Notes under the pieces: model-generated | What the model saw: only the letters and a program-made list of their open reading frames with translations | What the model was told of the DNA's origin: nothing | Databases searched by the model: none | Source of the DNA: Leptospira dzoumogneensis | GTDB lineage: Bacteria; Spirochaetota; Leptospiria; Leptospirales; Leptospiraceae | Length of the DNA stretch: 64,000 bases | Direction of reading: 5' to 3' | Assembly: GCF_004770895.1 (NCBI RefSeq) | Contig: NZ_RQHS01000018.1 | Location: 372,001 to 436,000 of the forward strand | Translations under genes and position numbers: made by a program | In this document: positions 49,747 to 59,221 of the stretch, piece after piece | How the letters are laid out: every line of letters starts with the position of its first letter | Position numbering within the stretch: the stretch's first letter is position 1

Positions 49747-49821
49747 CCTCCGTGTCTTTGTGACTCTGCGTGAGATGAAAACTTCTAAAATTGGCACGCA
49801 GAGACGCGAAGCCGCAGAGAG
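49747..49821. repeat. REP-like palindromic element, copy A of a tandem pair
   Basis: A 75-bp unit. Its arms, CTCTGCGTG (49763-49771 region) and CACGCAGAG, frame a ~22-nt loop; with flanks they extend to imperfect 25-nt arms. Copy B (49855-49929) matches it at 73 of 75 positions, 108-bp period. It lies in the 203-bp gap between the convergent VOC and queuosine-transporter genes. Confidence 0.85.
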
Positions 49822-49854
49822 ACTGTTTTGATTTTAATCTTAACTACCTGTTGT

Positions 49855-49929
49855 CCTCCGTGTCTTTGTGCCTCTGCGTGAGATAAAAACTTCTAAAATT
49901 GGCACGCAGAGACGCGAAGCCGCAGAGAG
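49855..49929. repeat. REP-like palindromic element, copy B of a tandem pair
   Basis: Second copy of the 75-bp unit at 49747-49821, two substitutions apart, in the same orientation, 33 bases further on. CTCTGCGTG and CACGCAGAG form a hairpin stem; arm mismatches over 25 nt are mostly pyrimidine or purine transitions, so base-pairing is kept better than the sequence. Confidence 0.85.
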
Positions 49930-49943
49930 CTTTCGGTAGAGTT

Positions 49944-50657
49944 TTAACCCGGATAGGGTTGGATTTCTTCTTTTCCTTCTTTCAAGGCTGCTTCTGCCAT
50001 TTTGTGGGCATCTTCTCCTAGATATCTTTCGATCCAGTAATGTGCCAGATAGATAAGAGGTGTGATCCCGATCGCGATAAAGATCTTATAGAAGAAGTTT
50101 GTGTATGAGATAGAATTCAGTGTTTGGAAATCGTAAGTTCCCCAATATGCCACAAAGATAACGACATAAGAATCCAGCAATTGGGAGAAGATGGTGGAAC
50201 CGGTGGCTCTCAACCAAAGAAGTTTGTTTTTGGTCTTCTTACGGATCAAATGGAATACCTGTATATCCACAAGCTGCCCGATCAGGTAAGCCACGATGGA
50301 ACCGGTGATCACTTGTCCTGTATTAAAGAATACTACCTGAAAGGAGTGATCGTCCACGGGTGAATTTCCTGCCGCAGGAATTGCCATGTCCAATTGAAGA
50401 AGAAAGAATGCTAGGACTATCATTACCATTCCGACTAGGGTGAGGTATCTTACTCCTCTTCTTCCATAATACTCGTTCAATAGATCCGTTACGATAAATG
50501 TGATCGGAAAGGGGATCACACCCAAGGTCATGGTCAATGCCTTACTTCCGATCGCGACTTGGAACCATTTAGAGCCAGTCACCTCTGCCATCAAAAGGAA
50601 GGTTATGAAGATGGAACCTAAAACGAAAAATAGTTTGAAGGGCCGGTGAAACTGCAT
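49944..50657 (-). CDS. yhhQ: Queuosine precursor transporter (VUT/YhhQ family)
   Basis: A 237-residue membrane protein with six hydrophobic segments. TLGVIPFPITFIVTDLLNEYYGRR is the family signature (FPxTFxxTDxxxExxG), and IVAYLIGQLVDIQVFHLIRKKT plus STIFSQLLDSYVVIF match later parts. The family imports queuine precursors such as preQ0/preQ1 or queuine. The ATG at 50657 is used; an in-frame TTG at 50696 would add 13 polar residues. Neither has a strong Shine-Dalgarno. No preQ1 riboswitch is obvious in the upstream 150 bases. Confidence 0.88.
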   Translation of the reverse strand: MQFHRPFKLFFVLGSIFITFLLMAEVTGSKWFQVAIGSKALTMTLGVIPFPITFIVTDLLNEYYGRRGVRYLTLVGMVMIVLAFFLLQLDMAIPAAGNSPVDDHSFQVVFFNTGQVITGSIVAYLIGQLVDIQVFHLIRKKTKNKLLWLRATGSTIFSQLLDSYVVIFVAYWGTYDFQTLNSISYTNFFYKIFIAIGITPLIYLAHYWIERYLGEDAHKMAEAALKEGKEEIQPYPG

Positions 50658-50809
50658 CTGTGGAAAAATCTTGCGATTTCGGTCTCTGTCAATCAAAGAA
50701 CAGATAGGAATCCCACAAACGTTTGACAGGCAGACTACCTATAAATCACTGGAAGACAGTCGGTGCTTTACTTTTGGCCTCCGCGATTCGATAAATATAT
50801 AGAGCTCAA

Positions 50810-52396
50810 ATGAATCCAAACGATGAACCTTACACCCCAGAGGACTTGATCCGTCCAGTCCCATACCAAGCAAAAAAACAGTCTCTCTGGCAAACAAGCC
50901 TAGTGAGTCTGACCTGGTTTTTACTTTCCGGAATTTCTTTTTATCTAGGACTCCAGGCATTAAAAGCGGATCCGAAAGCTGCTTCTTCCCAAACCGGAAC
51001 AGAGCAGGTGGCATTCCAAAATACTACTCTCAAATCCGATCTGGCTCCTACTGAGGGAGCCTGGGAATCTTGGAAGAAATGGTGGAATTCCAACACATCT
51101 TCTTCCGAGTCGGATGGGACTTCCAATACTGTAAGTTCTTCCTTGCCTGAGATCGAAGACGACCCGGCTTTTAGAGCTTCTACTTGGTTCTCTGACTATG
51201 AGGCGATGAAACGTACTGTTCATCTATATAATGAGATCCATCCGTTTATCTATGGATTCAAGGGAAGAGAGACAAATAACGGAGATCTTTATTCTCTTTG
51301 GGGATCCGCTCAAAAACATGCGCGTGTTGCTGAACTTAAATCACTAAATCCGAAAGTTAAGATCATTCCTACTATCTTCCGTTGGGAAAATAAGAACGAG
51401 AAGATCTCCGAAAATATCGGTCTGAACGGACGTAACGATATCAGGGACAAACATATCCAGAACATTCTATACGAAGTAGATACTTACGGTTTCGACGGTA
51501 TCGATATAGACTACGAAGGAATGAGTTGTGAGAAAAAAGAGAAGTTTGAGGAGTTCATCGTTCTTCTTTCTAAAGAGATCCACAAACGTGGAAAACTTCT
51601 TTCTGTAGCAGTTCACCCTAAAACAGCCGCTAAAAAATCCGGTCTGAAAGCATGCAAAGGTCTAAAAGAAAAAATTAATATGGACTTTGCAGAGAATTGG
51701 AGAGGTCCGATGACCCATGATTACGCTTTCTTGGCAAAACATGCAGACCGAGTAAAAGTGATGGCTTATGAACTTCATCCTCGTAAGTATAGAAACCCAG
51801 GACCTGGACCTCAGGCGCCAAACGTTTGGATCAGAAATATAATCACTTACGCAAAAGAAAGAGTTCCCGCTAAAAAATTGTATATGGCAATCCCGACTTA
51901 CGGATATGACTGGGCTTTAAATTGTAACGCAAAGATCAAATCAGTGTATTGGTCGGACGCATTAAAACGCCAACAACTCGGTGTGACCAAACAACCTACA
52001 AACATCAGCCAAGTTTTAGCGGATAATAAGAACTCAGGTTCTTGGACAAATCTTTCCAAGTTTAGCTGGGTTCACGAAGGTAAAACCTACGAAGATCCGA
52101 GTATTTGGTACAAGTCGGAAGGCTGCGATCGTGTAGCATTCTTCATGAACAGAAAAGCTTTCGAAGAGAAAATGACTCTATTAAGATCTTATGATATTGG
52201 TGGATTCTCTTTCTGGCAGTTATTGAAGGATAATGATCCGGGTATTAACGATTATCTGGAATTATTGGTCACCAATAAACTTCCGCCTGTTCCAAAGGCA
52301 AAAGATCCTGTAGTTCCTACTCCTGATGTAAAACAAGCTCCTCCGGAAGAAGGACAGGAAGAGGCGAAGAACGAAGCGGAACTTGTCAAAAAGTAA
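50810..52396 (+). CDS. Membrane-anchored glycoside hydrolase family 18 protein
   Basis: A 528-residue protein with a basic N-terminal tail and one membrane helix at about 28-50, a Ser/Thr-rich linker (~60-120) and a GH18 barrel. The catalytic motif is DGIDIDYE (D229, D232, D234, acid E236). Targets of this family are beta-1,4-GlcNAc polymers such as peptidoglycan or chitin; the helix suggests it faces the periplasm, so peptidoglycan turnover is plausible. Tail 490-528 is Pro/Glu rich. It overlaps sua5 by 14 bases. Confidence 0.85.
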   Translation: MNPNDEPYTPEDLIRPVPYQAKKQSLWQTSLVSLTWFLLSGISFYLGLQALKADPKAASSQTGTEQVAFQNTTLKSDLAPTEGAWESWKKWWNSNTSSSESDGTSNTVSSSLPEIEDDPAFRASTWFSDYEAMKRTVHLYNEIHPFIYGFKGRETNNGDLYSLWGSAQKHARVAELKSLNPKVKIIPTIFRWENKNEKISENIGLNGRNDIRDKHIQNILYEVDTYGFDGIDIDYEGMSCEKKEKFEEFIVLLSKEIHKRGKLLSVAVHPKTAAKKSGLKACKGLKEKINMDFAENWRGPMTHDYAFLAKHADRVKVMAYELHPRKYRNPGPGPQAPNVWIRNIITYAKERVPAKKLYMAIPTYGYDWALNCNAKIKSVYWSDALKRQQLGVTKQPTNISQVLADNKNSGSWTNLSKFSWVHEGKTYEDPSIWYKSEGCDRVAFFMNRKAFEEKMTLLRSYDIGGFSFWQLLKDNDPGINDYLELLVTNKLPPVPKAKDPVVPTPDVKQAPPEEGQEEAKNEAELVKK

Positions 52397-53318
52397 ACCT
52401 ACAATTATCACGGAAGATCCTTCTCTCGCGGCAAAAGTGCTGAAAGAGGGGGGGATCGTTCTATTTCCCACCGAGACCGTTTATGGTTTAGGTGCGGATT
52501 CCAGAAATCTCTCCTCTTGTTTAGAAATTTATAAAATTAAAAACCGCCCTGCGGATAATCCTCTTATCGTTCATCTAGGAAATCCTGCTCTGATCCCTGA
52601 TATAGGAGAGGTCCCGGAATTCGCAAAGATCCTGATCAGACAATGTATGCCTGGTCCTTTGAGTTTGGTCTTGAAGAAGGTAGATAAGTCCATTTTTTCT
52701 ACAGGACTGACTACGATTGCTGTAAGAGTTCCTTCTCATCCTAAAGCTTTAGAAATGCTTTCTTATTTTGGAGGGCCCGTTTCTGCTCCTTCCGCAAATC
52801 TTTCCGGAGAACCTTCTATCACAAGATTGGATGATGCGATCTCTGAGTTTGACGGGTTAGTGGATCTGATCTTGAAAGGCGCCGAGCCGGAGATCGGTTT
52901 AGAATCCACCGTTGTGGATTTTTCAATTTCTCCGCCTAAACTTCTTCGTCCCGGATATTTCGGATGGGAAGAATTGCAAAAATATGTTCCGGACCTGGAA
53001 GATTATGACCGGTTAAAGGAAGTTGAAACTCCCTCTAGTCCTGGAGTGAAATACAAACATTACTCTCCTAAGGCAAAGGTGATATTTACGGAGAACCAAA
53101 CGCCGGATAGAGAATCTGCAGCTATCGGAATTGGTCTGACTAGAGGTTGGAAATTCGCTTTGGATCTTAGAAACAACTCGGAGTATATGAAAAATTTATA
53201 TTCTTTCTTCAGGGATTGTGATCGTCTAGGAATTTCTAAAATTTACTGCTTCCCGCCCGCAAACGCCTCCGGCAAAGAAGCTCTTCTCAATCGTATTATG
53301 AAGGCGCAAGAGATATAG
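52383..53318 (+). CDS. sua5: L-threonylcarbamoyladenylate synthase (Sua5 type)
   Basis: A 311-residue Sua5: TsaC-like domain (FPTETVYGLGADSRN, KNRPADNPLIVH, TIAVRVPSHPKALEMLSYFGGPVSAPSANLSGEPS) followed by the PSSPGVKYKHYSPKA linker and a C-terminal domain, absent from the short TsaC. It makes threonylcarbamoyl-AMP for tRNA t6A37. The start is TTG at 52383, inside the GH18 gene end. A palindromic repeat copy follows in the gap to sppA. Confidence 0.93.
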   Translation: MSKSKPTIITEDPSLAAKVLKEGGIVLFPTETVYGLGADSRNLSSCLEIYKIKNRPADNPLIVHLGNPALIPDIGEVPEFAKILIRQCMPGPLSLVLKKVDKSIFSTGLTTIAVRVPSHPKALEMLSYFGGPVSAPSANLSGEPSITRLDDAISEFDGLVDLILKGAEPEIGLESTVVDFSISPPKLLRPGYFGWEELQKYVPDLEDYDRLKEVETPSSPGVKYKHYSPKAKVIFTENQTPDRESAAIGIGLTRGWKFALDLRNNSEYMKNLYSFFRDCDRLGISKIYCFPPANASGKEALLNRIMKAQEI

Positions 53319-53335
53319 GAGCCGCAAAGGATTCC

Positions 53336-53427
53336 CACGCAGAGACGCGGAGCCGCAGAGAGTTTTGGCATTATTCTTATAAAAACCCGGCCTACAAATT
53401 TCCTCTGCGCCTTAGCGCCTCTGCGTG
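53336..53427. repeat. REP-like palindromic element, third copy with reversed arms
   Basis: A 25-base arm at 53336-53360 (beginning CACGCAGAG) and a 25-base arm at 53403-53427 (ending CCTCTGCGTG) are inverted repeats at 21 of 25 positions, around a ~42-nt loop. Relative to the 49.7-kb copies the arm order is exchanged (CACGCAG arm first). It also lies between convergent genes (sua5 and sppA). Confidence 0.8.
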
Positions 53428-53437
53428 CCAAATGCAG

Positions 53438-55150
53438 CTAAATGTTCGAAAGTTCCTGAGCGATCTCGGAGAGATGTAGGACTTCCAACGGATTCTGCTT
53501 CTTCTCCGCACTAAACTTTGAGAATAAAGAAAACTTGGAAAACTGCATTCCAGGCTTTAGATCTTGTACTAAATCCTTCCAACTATAGGTTCCAGGTAAA
53601 TAACGCACGTCAATCTTCTTGGATTTAAGTTCTGTTTTCAGATTTTGTAATGTATCCAGAAATGAATCACAGGAATCCAAAAATCCGGACTTGCGGAAAG
53701 TTTCTCCGGAGAAGATACGACCTTCTCCATAATTCTTTTCTAATTCTTGGAAACTGGTTTTTCTGGATTCGATGACTCTGCTATAGAATAAGTCCCTGGA
53801 TCTCAAAACTTCTTTTCTTAAGAACTGTTCCGACTTAGGTGAAAGTTTACCGTATTCCGATAGAATATCTCTATGAGGGTAAAATCCGATCCTTTCTTTT
53901 TGGACCCCGAATTTATCGTATAATTTTTTTAATTCGAATCTCATCATTACAGCACCGATAGAACCGACGATAGAATAGGGTGTTCCGTGGATTTTTTGAG
54001 TAGCGCAGGAGAGATAATAACCTCCGGAGGCCGCGACATTCAGCACGTATGTGATGACCGGTTTTTTCTCCGCAAGTTTTTTGATCTCTCTGTATAAAAG
54101 TTCGGAAACAAGTGCGCTTCCCCCCGGAGAGTTCATTTCCAAAATGACTGCTGCTACCTTTGGATCTTCTTTTAGATCTTTAAAAATTTCTTGGTAGTAT
54201 CTAAAAGACACCTGTCTGGATCTGAAATCTTCTTCTCTTCCTAGATCCGGTAAAATATTTCCTTGGACCGGCAAAACCGCTACGATAGGAATGGATTTGG
54301 AAATAAATGAAAAATTGGATTTTTTATGATAAAGTCTGAAACCTTTGGGACTTAACTTTTTATATTTAGGTTTGTCCGTTTCCTTCTCTTTTTTATAATT
54401 TTCGAATAGATAGTTTTCTTCAAACTCGTCTTCTTCCACAAACTCTGTGATAAATCCGATCTTCTTTAATTTTTCAGAACTGATGATCGGTTCTTCTAAA
54501 ACTTTCAGATCTAAATTCGAAGACTTCTTAAATCCTGCAGAAAGTAATTCTTTATAATCATTCAGTAACGCTTCCAAGTTTTTTCGAGCGGGAGCGGAGA
54601 AGGATGTTCTTTGGAATGTTTCTCCGAATGATTTAAATGCACCGCTTGCATAGGCTTCTACACCTACACCGAACTTTTTAGCAGCGCCTCCGAAAAAATA
54701 AGGCTCAGCAGATGGAAGTATAGGAAAGAATTCGGATGCGGAAGAGGAATATCTGTATTTGCACTGAGAGAGTAATAGTAATGCCTTGGTCCCTCCGCCT
54801 AAACAAAAGCCTGAAGTCTCTATCCCTTTTTCGTTCAGAGATTGGATCGCTTTGCAAATATTCCAAACTTCTCCAAATCCGTATTCAGGATTGGAAATAT
54901 GGAAAGAAACTTTTTTCAAACCTGGGACCTTAGTTAAGGCCTTCAATCCCAATAAAAAATCCACCAAGAAGGGAGCTTCTTCTTTCGAGACCAATAGTTT
55001 TACGAAAAAAGATTTTTTATCAAAGGAAAATGAAGAAGGAATTTCCAAATAGAAATGATCTCCCTTACGAATGATCCAAGATAAGATCCTAAATCCTTGG
55101 AACAAAATCCGGATCGGTAAAAAAACAACGGAGAACAGAATTCTAAACAT
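53438..55150 (-). CDS. sppA: Signal peptide peptidase SppA, two-domain S49 protease
   Basis: A 570-residue double-domain SppA with an N-terminal membrane helix (1-30). As in E. coli SppA, the general-base Lys is in the first domain (K173 in AYASGAFKSFGETF) and the nucleophile Ser in the second (S375 in NVAASGGYYLS), with GSIGAVMMRFEL following. It clears cleaved signal peptides in the inner membrane. It has AAAGGA ahead of the ATG at 55150; the SOS-type palindrome begins 12 bases before that ATG, so this gene could also be controlled by it. Confidence 0.88.
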   Translation of the reverse strand: MFRILFSVVFLPIRILFQGFRILSWIIRKGDHFYLEIPSSFSFDKKSFFVKLLVSKEEAPFLVDFLLGLKALTKVPGLKKVSFHISNPEYGFGEVWNICKAIQSLNEKGIETSGFCLGGGTKALLLLSQCKYRYSSSASEFFPILPSAEPYFFGGAAKKFGVGVEAYASGAFKSFGETFQRTSFSAPARKNLEALLNDYKELLSAGFKKSSNLDLKVLEEPIISSEKLKKIGFITEFVEEDEFEENYLFENYKKEKETDKPKYKKLSPKGFRLYHKKSNFSFISKSIPIVAVLPVQGNILPDLGREEDFRSRQVSFRYYQEIFKDLKEDPKVAAVILEMNSPGGSALVSELLYREIKKLAEKKPVITYVLNVAASGGYYLSCATQKIHGTPYSIVGSIGAVMMRFELKKLYDKFGVQKERIGFYPHRDILSEYGKLSPKSEQFLRKEVLRSRDLFYSRVIESRKTSFQELEKNYGEGRIFSGETFRKSGFLDSCDSFLDTLQNLKTELKSKKIDVRYLPGTYSWKDLVQDLKPGMQFSKFSLFSKFSAEKKQNPLEVLHLSEIAQELSNI

Positions 55151-55161
55151 GGAAAATTCCT

Positions 55162-55174
55162 TTTGGCGACCAAA
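55162..55174. promoter_or_regulatory. Perfect TTTG-N5-CAAA palindrome (candidate LexA box) between sppA and uvrA
   Basis: TTTGGCGACCAAA is an exact TTTG-N5-CAAA match, with five-base arms TTTGG/CCAAA, the LexA box I recall for Leptospira. It lies 105 bases before uvrA and 12 bases before the divergent sppA. A match of this size is expected about once per 64 kb by chance, so position next to uvrA is the main support. Confidence 0.45.
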
Positions 55175-55278
55175 GTAAAAAGGATATTTATTCCGGAAAA
55201 CGTAAAATTGCGGAAGGAAAACCGCTTTTCAGCCTGGCTTTGCAGAATTTATCTGAAACCTAAGAGAGGGTTATTCGT

Positions 55279-58113
55279 TTGGATCATATCCGCATCCGAG
55301 GCGCTCGGGAGCATAATCTTAAAAACATCAATGTGGATATTCCACGGGATAAACTCGTGGTGATCACCGGACTTTCCGGTTCCGGTAAATCTTCTCTTGC
55401 TTTCGATACGATCTATGCGGAAGGACAGAGAAGATATGTAGAAAGTCTTTCTGCATACGCCAGACAATTTTTGGGCCAGATGGAAAAGCCCGATCTGGAT
55501 CTGATCGAAGGACTTTCTCCCGCAATTTCTATAGAGCAGAAGACCACACATCGTAACCCTAGATCGACTGTAGGAACTGTGACAGAGATCTATGATTATC
55601 TACGTCTTCTTTATGCAAGAGTAGGAAAGCCGCATTGCCCGATTTGTGGAACTCCGATCCAATCTCTTTCTATCGATCAGATCACAGAAAGGATCTTAAA
55701 TTTTCCGGAAGGAACTAAGATCCAAATTTTAGCTCCTATTGTTTCCGGAAAGAAGGGAGAGCATAAAGATGTTTTGGAGAAGATCCGAAAAGACGGTTTT
55801 AATAGAATTCGACTGAACGGAGAGATCAAAACTTTAGACGAAGAGATCGTTCTCAAAAAAAGTTTTAAGGCTACGATTGAGATCGTAGTGGATCGTCTTG
55901 TGATCAAGGACGGGATCCGTTCTCGTTTAACGGATTCAGTGGAAACTGCACTCAAACAATCGGAAGGAATTCTTCTTATGGATGATGGGAAGAAGGACCA
56001 TACATTCTCCCAAAAACTTTCCTGTCCGAATCACCCGGAAGAATCTTTACCTGAACTTTCTCCTAGATTATTTTCATTTAACTCTCCATTCGGAGCCTGC
56101 GAGACCTGCGACGGTCTTGGGAGCCTTTTAGAATTTGATGAAGATCTATTAATCACTGATTCGGAACTTTCTCTGGTAGAAGGTTGTATAGAAGCATGGG
56201 CAGGTGCTAAGAGTAATAGTTATTGGTTTTTAACTACGGTCCATTCTCTCGCTAAAAAGCTAAAATTCGATTATAATATTCCTTGGAAGGACCTTCCTAA
56301 AAAGGTAAGAGATACGATCCTATATGGAGATAAAAATCTCAAAATAGATTACGATTTCAGAAATGAAAAATCGCATTATGAGTTCAGCAGGGAATTCGAA
56401 GGTGTGATCCCTAATTTAAAAAGAAGATATAAAGAAGGTTCGGAAGCAAGACGCCAGCAATTGGAAGGATATATGACAAATCATCATTGTCCTGCCTGCG
56501 AAGGAAAACGTCTGAAACCTGTAAGTCTTCATGTGGAAGTAAACGGTCTGACTATAGATAAGTTCTCCGCTTTCAGCGTGGAAAAGGGACTCGATTTCGT
56601 AAAATCAATGAAGCCTAAAGGAAGCGAAGAAATAATCGCAAGGCCTATCTTGAAGGAAATCCAACAAAGACTTACATTCTTAAATGATGTGGGAGTCGGT
56701 TATTTAAGTTTGGAACGTGCCGCCGGAACTCTTTCCGGTGGAGAGGCCCAAAGGATCAGACTTGCAACTCAGATCGGATCGCGCCTGCAAGGTGTATTAT
56801 ATATTTTGGATGAACCTTCTATTGGACTTCACCAAAGAGATAATACTAAATTAGTCAATACTCTCAAGGATCTGAGAGATTTGGGAAACACGGTTTTAGT
56901 GGTGGAACATGACCAGGAAACCATGGAAGAAGCAGATTGGCTCATCGACATGGGACCGGGAGCCGGTGTTCATGGGGGAACAATTGTATGTTCCGGAACT
57001 CCGGAAGAAGTTTCCAAAAACAAAAATTCACTTACCGGTAAGTTTTTATCGGGTAAAGAATTTATTCCAGTCCCTAAAACTGTCAGACCGGGGAACGGCA
57101 AAAAACTTAAGATAGTAAACGCAAAAGAAAATAATCTTAAGAACGTAAGTGTGGAGATCCCGCTCGGAAAACTGATCGTAGTCACAGGTGTTTCCGGTTC
57201 AGGCAAATCCACTTTGATCAATGATATTTTATACAATGCGGCGGCTCATAAAGTAATGAAGATGAGAACCGTTTGGGGAAAACACGAGAAGATCACAGGT
57301 CTGGAAGAAATAGATAAGATCATCAATATTGACCAGTCCCCGATAGGTAGAACTCCTAGATCCAATCCCGCGACTTATACGGGACTTTTCACCGTTGTGC
57401 GCGATATGTTCGCTCAGTTGGAAGAATCTAAACTCAGAGGTTATTCTCCGGGAAGATTCAGCTTTAACGTGAGTGGAGGAAGATGTGAGACCTGCGAAGG
57501 GGACGGTATCCTAAAAATTGAGATGCACTTCCTTCCGGATGTATATGTAACCTGCGATGTTTGTAAGGGAAAACGTTATAACCAAGAAACATTAGAAGTT
57601 CGTTATAAAGGTAAAAATATCTACGAGATCCTGGAAATGACCGTTGAGGATTCTATTCCATTTTTCGAGAATATACCGGCATTAAAAAGAAAACTGGAAA
57701 CTTTGAGCGAAGTAGGTCTTGGTTATATCAAACTAGGGCAGCCTGCCACCACATTCTCCGGTGGAGAAGCACAAAGGATTAAATTGGCCTCCGAATTATC
57801 CAAAAGGCCTACCGGAAAAACTTTGTATATACTGGACGAACCTACCACAGGACTTCATTTCGAAGATGTTCGGCATCTGATGACCGTTTTACATACTCTT
57901 GTGGACCGCGGGAATTCTATGATAGTGATCGAACATAATCTGGATGTGATCAAACAAGCGGATTGGATCATAGATCTAGGGCCGGAAGGAGGAGAGGGAG
58001 GCGGAAAGATCATCGCCGAAGGAACTCCTACAGAGATCGCAAAGGTCAAAGAATCATTCACAGGACAATACCTGAAAAAAGTTTTAGGAAATCCAGGGAA
58101 GAAGGCAGGTTAA
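55279..58113 (+). CDS. uvrA: Excinuclease ABC subunit A
   Basis: A 944-residue UvrA ABC ATPase that finds DNA damage with UvrB. Two nucleotide sites: Walker [14 protein letters not shown] (~30-45) and [16 protein letters not shown] (~635-650); signatures [17 protein letters not shown] and [17 protein letters not shown]; two zinc modules, CPAC/CEGK and [15 protein letters not shown]. Zinc and signature cysteines are intact. The start is TTG at 55279 with AGAGGG eight bases upstream. A candidate SOS box lies 105 bases upstream. Downstream is the acyl-CoA-dehydrogenase-like gene after 11 bases. Confidence 0.97.
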   Translation: MDHIRIRGAREHNLKNINVDIPRDKLVVITGLSGSGKSSLAFDTIYAEGQRRYVESLSAYARQFLGQMEKPDLDLIEGLSPAISIEQKTTHRNPRSTVGTVTEIYDYLRLLYARVGKPHCPICGTPIQSLSIDQITERILNFPEGTKIQILAPIVSGKKGEHKDVLEKIRKDGFNRIRLNGEIKTLDEEIVLKKSFKATIEIVVDRLVIKDGIRSRLTDSVETALKQSEGILLMDDGKKDHTFSQKLSCPNHPEESLPELSPRLFSFNSPFGACETCDGLGSLLEFDEDLLITDSELSLVEGCIEAWAGAKSNSYWFLTTVHSLAKKLKFDYNIPWKDLPKKVRDTILYGDKNLKIDYDFRNEKSHYEFSREFEGVIPNLKRRYKEGSEARRQQLEGYMTNHHCPACEGKRLKPVSLHVEVNGLTIDKFSAFSVEKGLDFVKSMKPKGSEEIIARPILKEIQQRLTFLNDVGVGYLSLERAAGTLSGGEAQRIRLATQIGSRLQGVLYILDEPSIGLHQRDNTKLVNTLKDLRDLGNTVLVVEHDQETMEEADWLIDMGPGAGVHGGTIVCSGTPEEVSKNKNSLTGKFLSGKEFIPVPKTVRPGNGKKLKIVNAKENNLKNVSVEIPLGKLIVVTGVSGSGKSTLINDILYNAAAHKVMKMRTVWGKHEKITGLEEIDKIINIDQSPIGRTPRSNPATYTGLFTVVRDMFAQLEESKLRGYSPGRFSFNVSGGRCETCEGDGILKIEMHFLPDVYVTCDVCKGKRYNQETLEVRYKGKNIYEILEMTVEDSIPFFENIPALKRKLETLSEVGLGYIKLGQPATTFSGGEAQRIKLASELSKRPTGKTLYILDEPTTGLHFEDVRHLMTVLHTLVDRGNSMIVIEHNLDVIKQADWIIDLGPEGGEGGGKIIAEGTPTEIAKVKESFTGQYLKKVLGNPGKKAG

Positions 58114-58124
58114 ATTCTCGGACA

Positions 58125-59189
58125 ATGATGAAAGAATTAAGAGAAAAACTTTCTTCCTTTCCTCCGGGAGAATTCAGATCCGTTTATAGATCTTCCCTGC
58201 CAGATATTGCAAAAGCGGGATTGTTGAATGCGTTAAAAGATGGCGGCTTCAGAAAATTTCACGAAAAGTTAATATTGATCCCTTCTTTTCCTCATGGTAT
58301 AGGAGTGGGAGTGGGGTTGATGGCCCAGACAAATGTGGCCGGAAAGATCTTGAAATTGGTGATCGGTTCGGAAGAAGGAGCTTCTATCAAAGAAGAAGCC
58401 AGACAATTGGCATTAGAACTGCAAGACAGATTAGTAAACGGTCTTGGGATCTTAGGCCTGGGAGTAAGTGAACCTGGATGGATGGGGAAACTTACCAATC
58501 TAAAATCTACTGCAAAAGTACTTCCGAGCGGAGAAATAGAAATCAATTTTCATAAAGGGTTTGTGACCAACGGAGCGGACGCGGAAGGTTACCTGGTTGT
58601 AGCAAAAGAAGAAGAGCAGAATCGGTTCGGAGTATTTTATATCCCGAGAGATTTTCCCGGATTAAAAATGGAAGAAGTGTATCTGGATGTTGCCAGAGAA
58701 GCCACTCATTGTAAGATCACAGGTGAAAATTTTAAACTACCTTCTTCTTATCATTTTATAAAGGATTATTCCAAACTGGGAGCGGATATCCATCTTTCGG
58801 AAATGTTGTCTGCAGCGGTTCTATTCTGTGGGGCCATACGTAAGATTGTATCCGATCTAAGCCAAGGAAGTGAATCCAGAGAAAGATTTGCGATCCTAGG
58901 AAAACTCTGGGATCTAAGTGGCCTTCTATACGGAAAATGTTTGGAGATCTCAGATAAGAAGGACAAGGATCCGAATTATAAAATAGAAGAAGATCATCCA
59001 TATGGATACGAAGCAATCCTGGACGAATGTATCTCTATCCTAGAATCTATTCCGAACTTCGATTATAAGAAAGAATATCCTGATCTAGGATTATTCTGCA
59101 CAATCCATCCAGCCAGAAGTCCTGTTTATATCAAAAACAGACTGAAACAATCCAAAAGCTGGAGAAAATTCGGAAAAGAAACGATGTAG
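58125..59189 (+). CDS. Acyl-CoA-dehydrogenase-like protein, divergent
   Basis: A 354-residue protein. The stretch GLGVSEPGWMGKLTNLKSTAKVLPSGEIEINFHKGFVTNGADAEGYLVVAKEE resembles the middle of acyl-CoA dehydrogenases (EPGAGSD ... KxFITNG region), and the C-terminal part is helical. It is shorter than the usual ~380-400 and the usual catalytic Glu is not evident, so it may be a non-catalytic or altered enzyme. The ATG at 58125 is chosen; a longer frame overlaps uvrA. Its stop lies in a 14-bp palindrome. Identification is by resemblance. Confidence 0.6.
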   Translation: MMKELREKLSSFPPGEFRSVYRSSLPDIAKAGLLNALKDGGFRKFHEKLILIPSFPHGIGVGVGLMAQTNVAGKILKLVIGSEEGASIKEEARQLALELQDRLVNGLGILGLGVSEPGWMGKLTNLKSTAKVLPSGEIEINFHKGFVTNGADAEGYLVVAKEEEQNRFGVFYIPRDFPGLKMEEVYLDVAREATHCKITGENFKLPSSYHFIKDYSKLGADIHLSEMLSAAVLFCGAIRKIVSDLSQGSESRERFAILGKLWDLSGLLYGKCLEISDKKDKDPNYKIEEDHPYGYEAILDECISILESIPNFDYKKEYPDLGLFCTIHPARSPVYIKNRLKQSKSWRKFGKETM

Positions 59190-59199
59190 GAGTTCCTAC
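59186..59199. repeat. Small perfect palindrome at a stop codon
   Basis: GTAGGA-GT-TCCTAC, with the TAG stop of the preceding gene inside the left arm. It lies in the 32-bp gap between convergent genes and could act as a weak terminator; similar palindromes seem familiar from Leptospira, but I cannot verify that. Confidence 0.5.
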
Positions 59200-59221
59200 G
59201 CGGCGACTCTTACAAAATTCA

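Noticed and set aside
49741..49943. Possible CRISPR array in the repeated block
   Set aside because: Only two units, each with internal palindromes and a 33-base spacer, no further units and no cas genes; a REP-like element fits better.
50658..50809. preQ1 riboswitch upstream of the queuosine-precursor transporter
   Set aside because: I could not find the preQ1 aptamer pattern (a GGTTC-type stem and an A-rich tail) on the minus strand of this gap.
57963..58124. Longer start for the acyl-CoA-dehydrogenase-like gene inside uvrA
   Set aside because: The extra residues are Arg-rich out-of-frame uvrA sequence; MMKELREK at 58125 is the sensible start.
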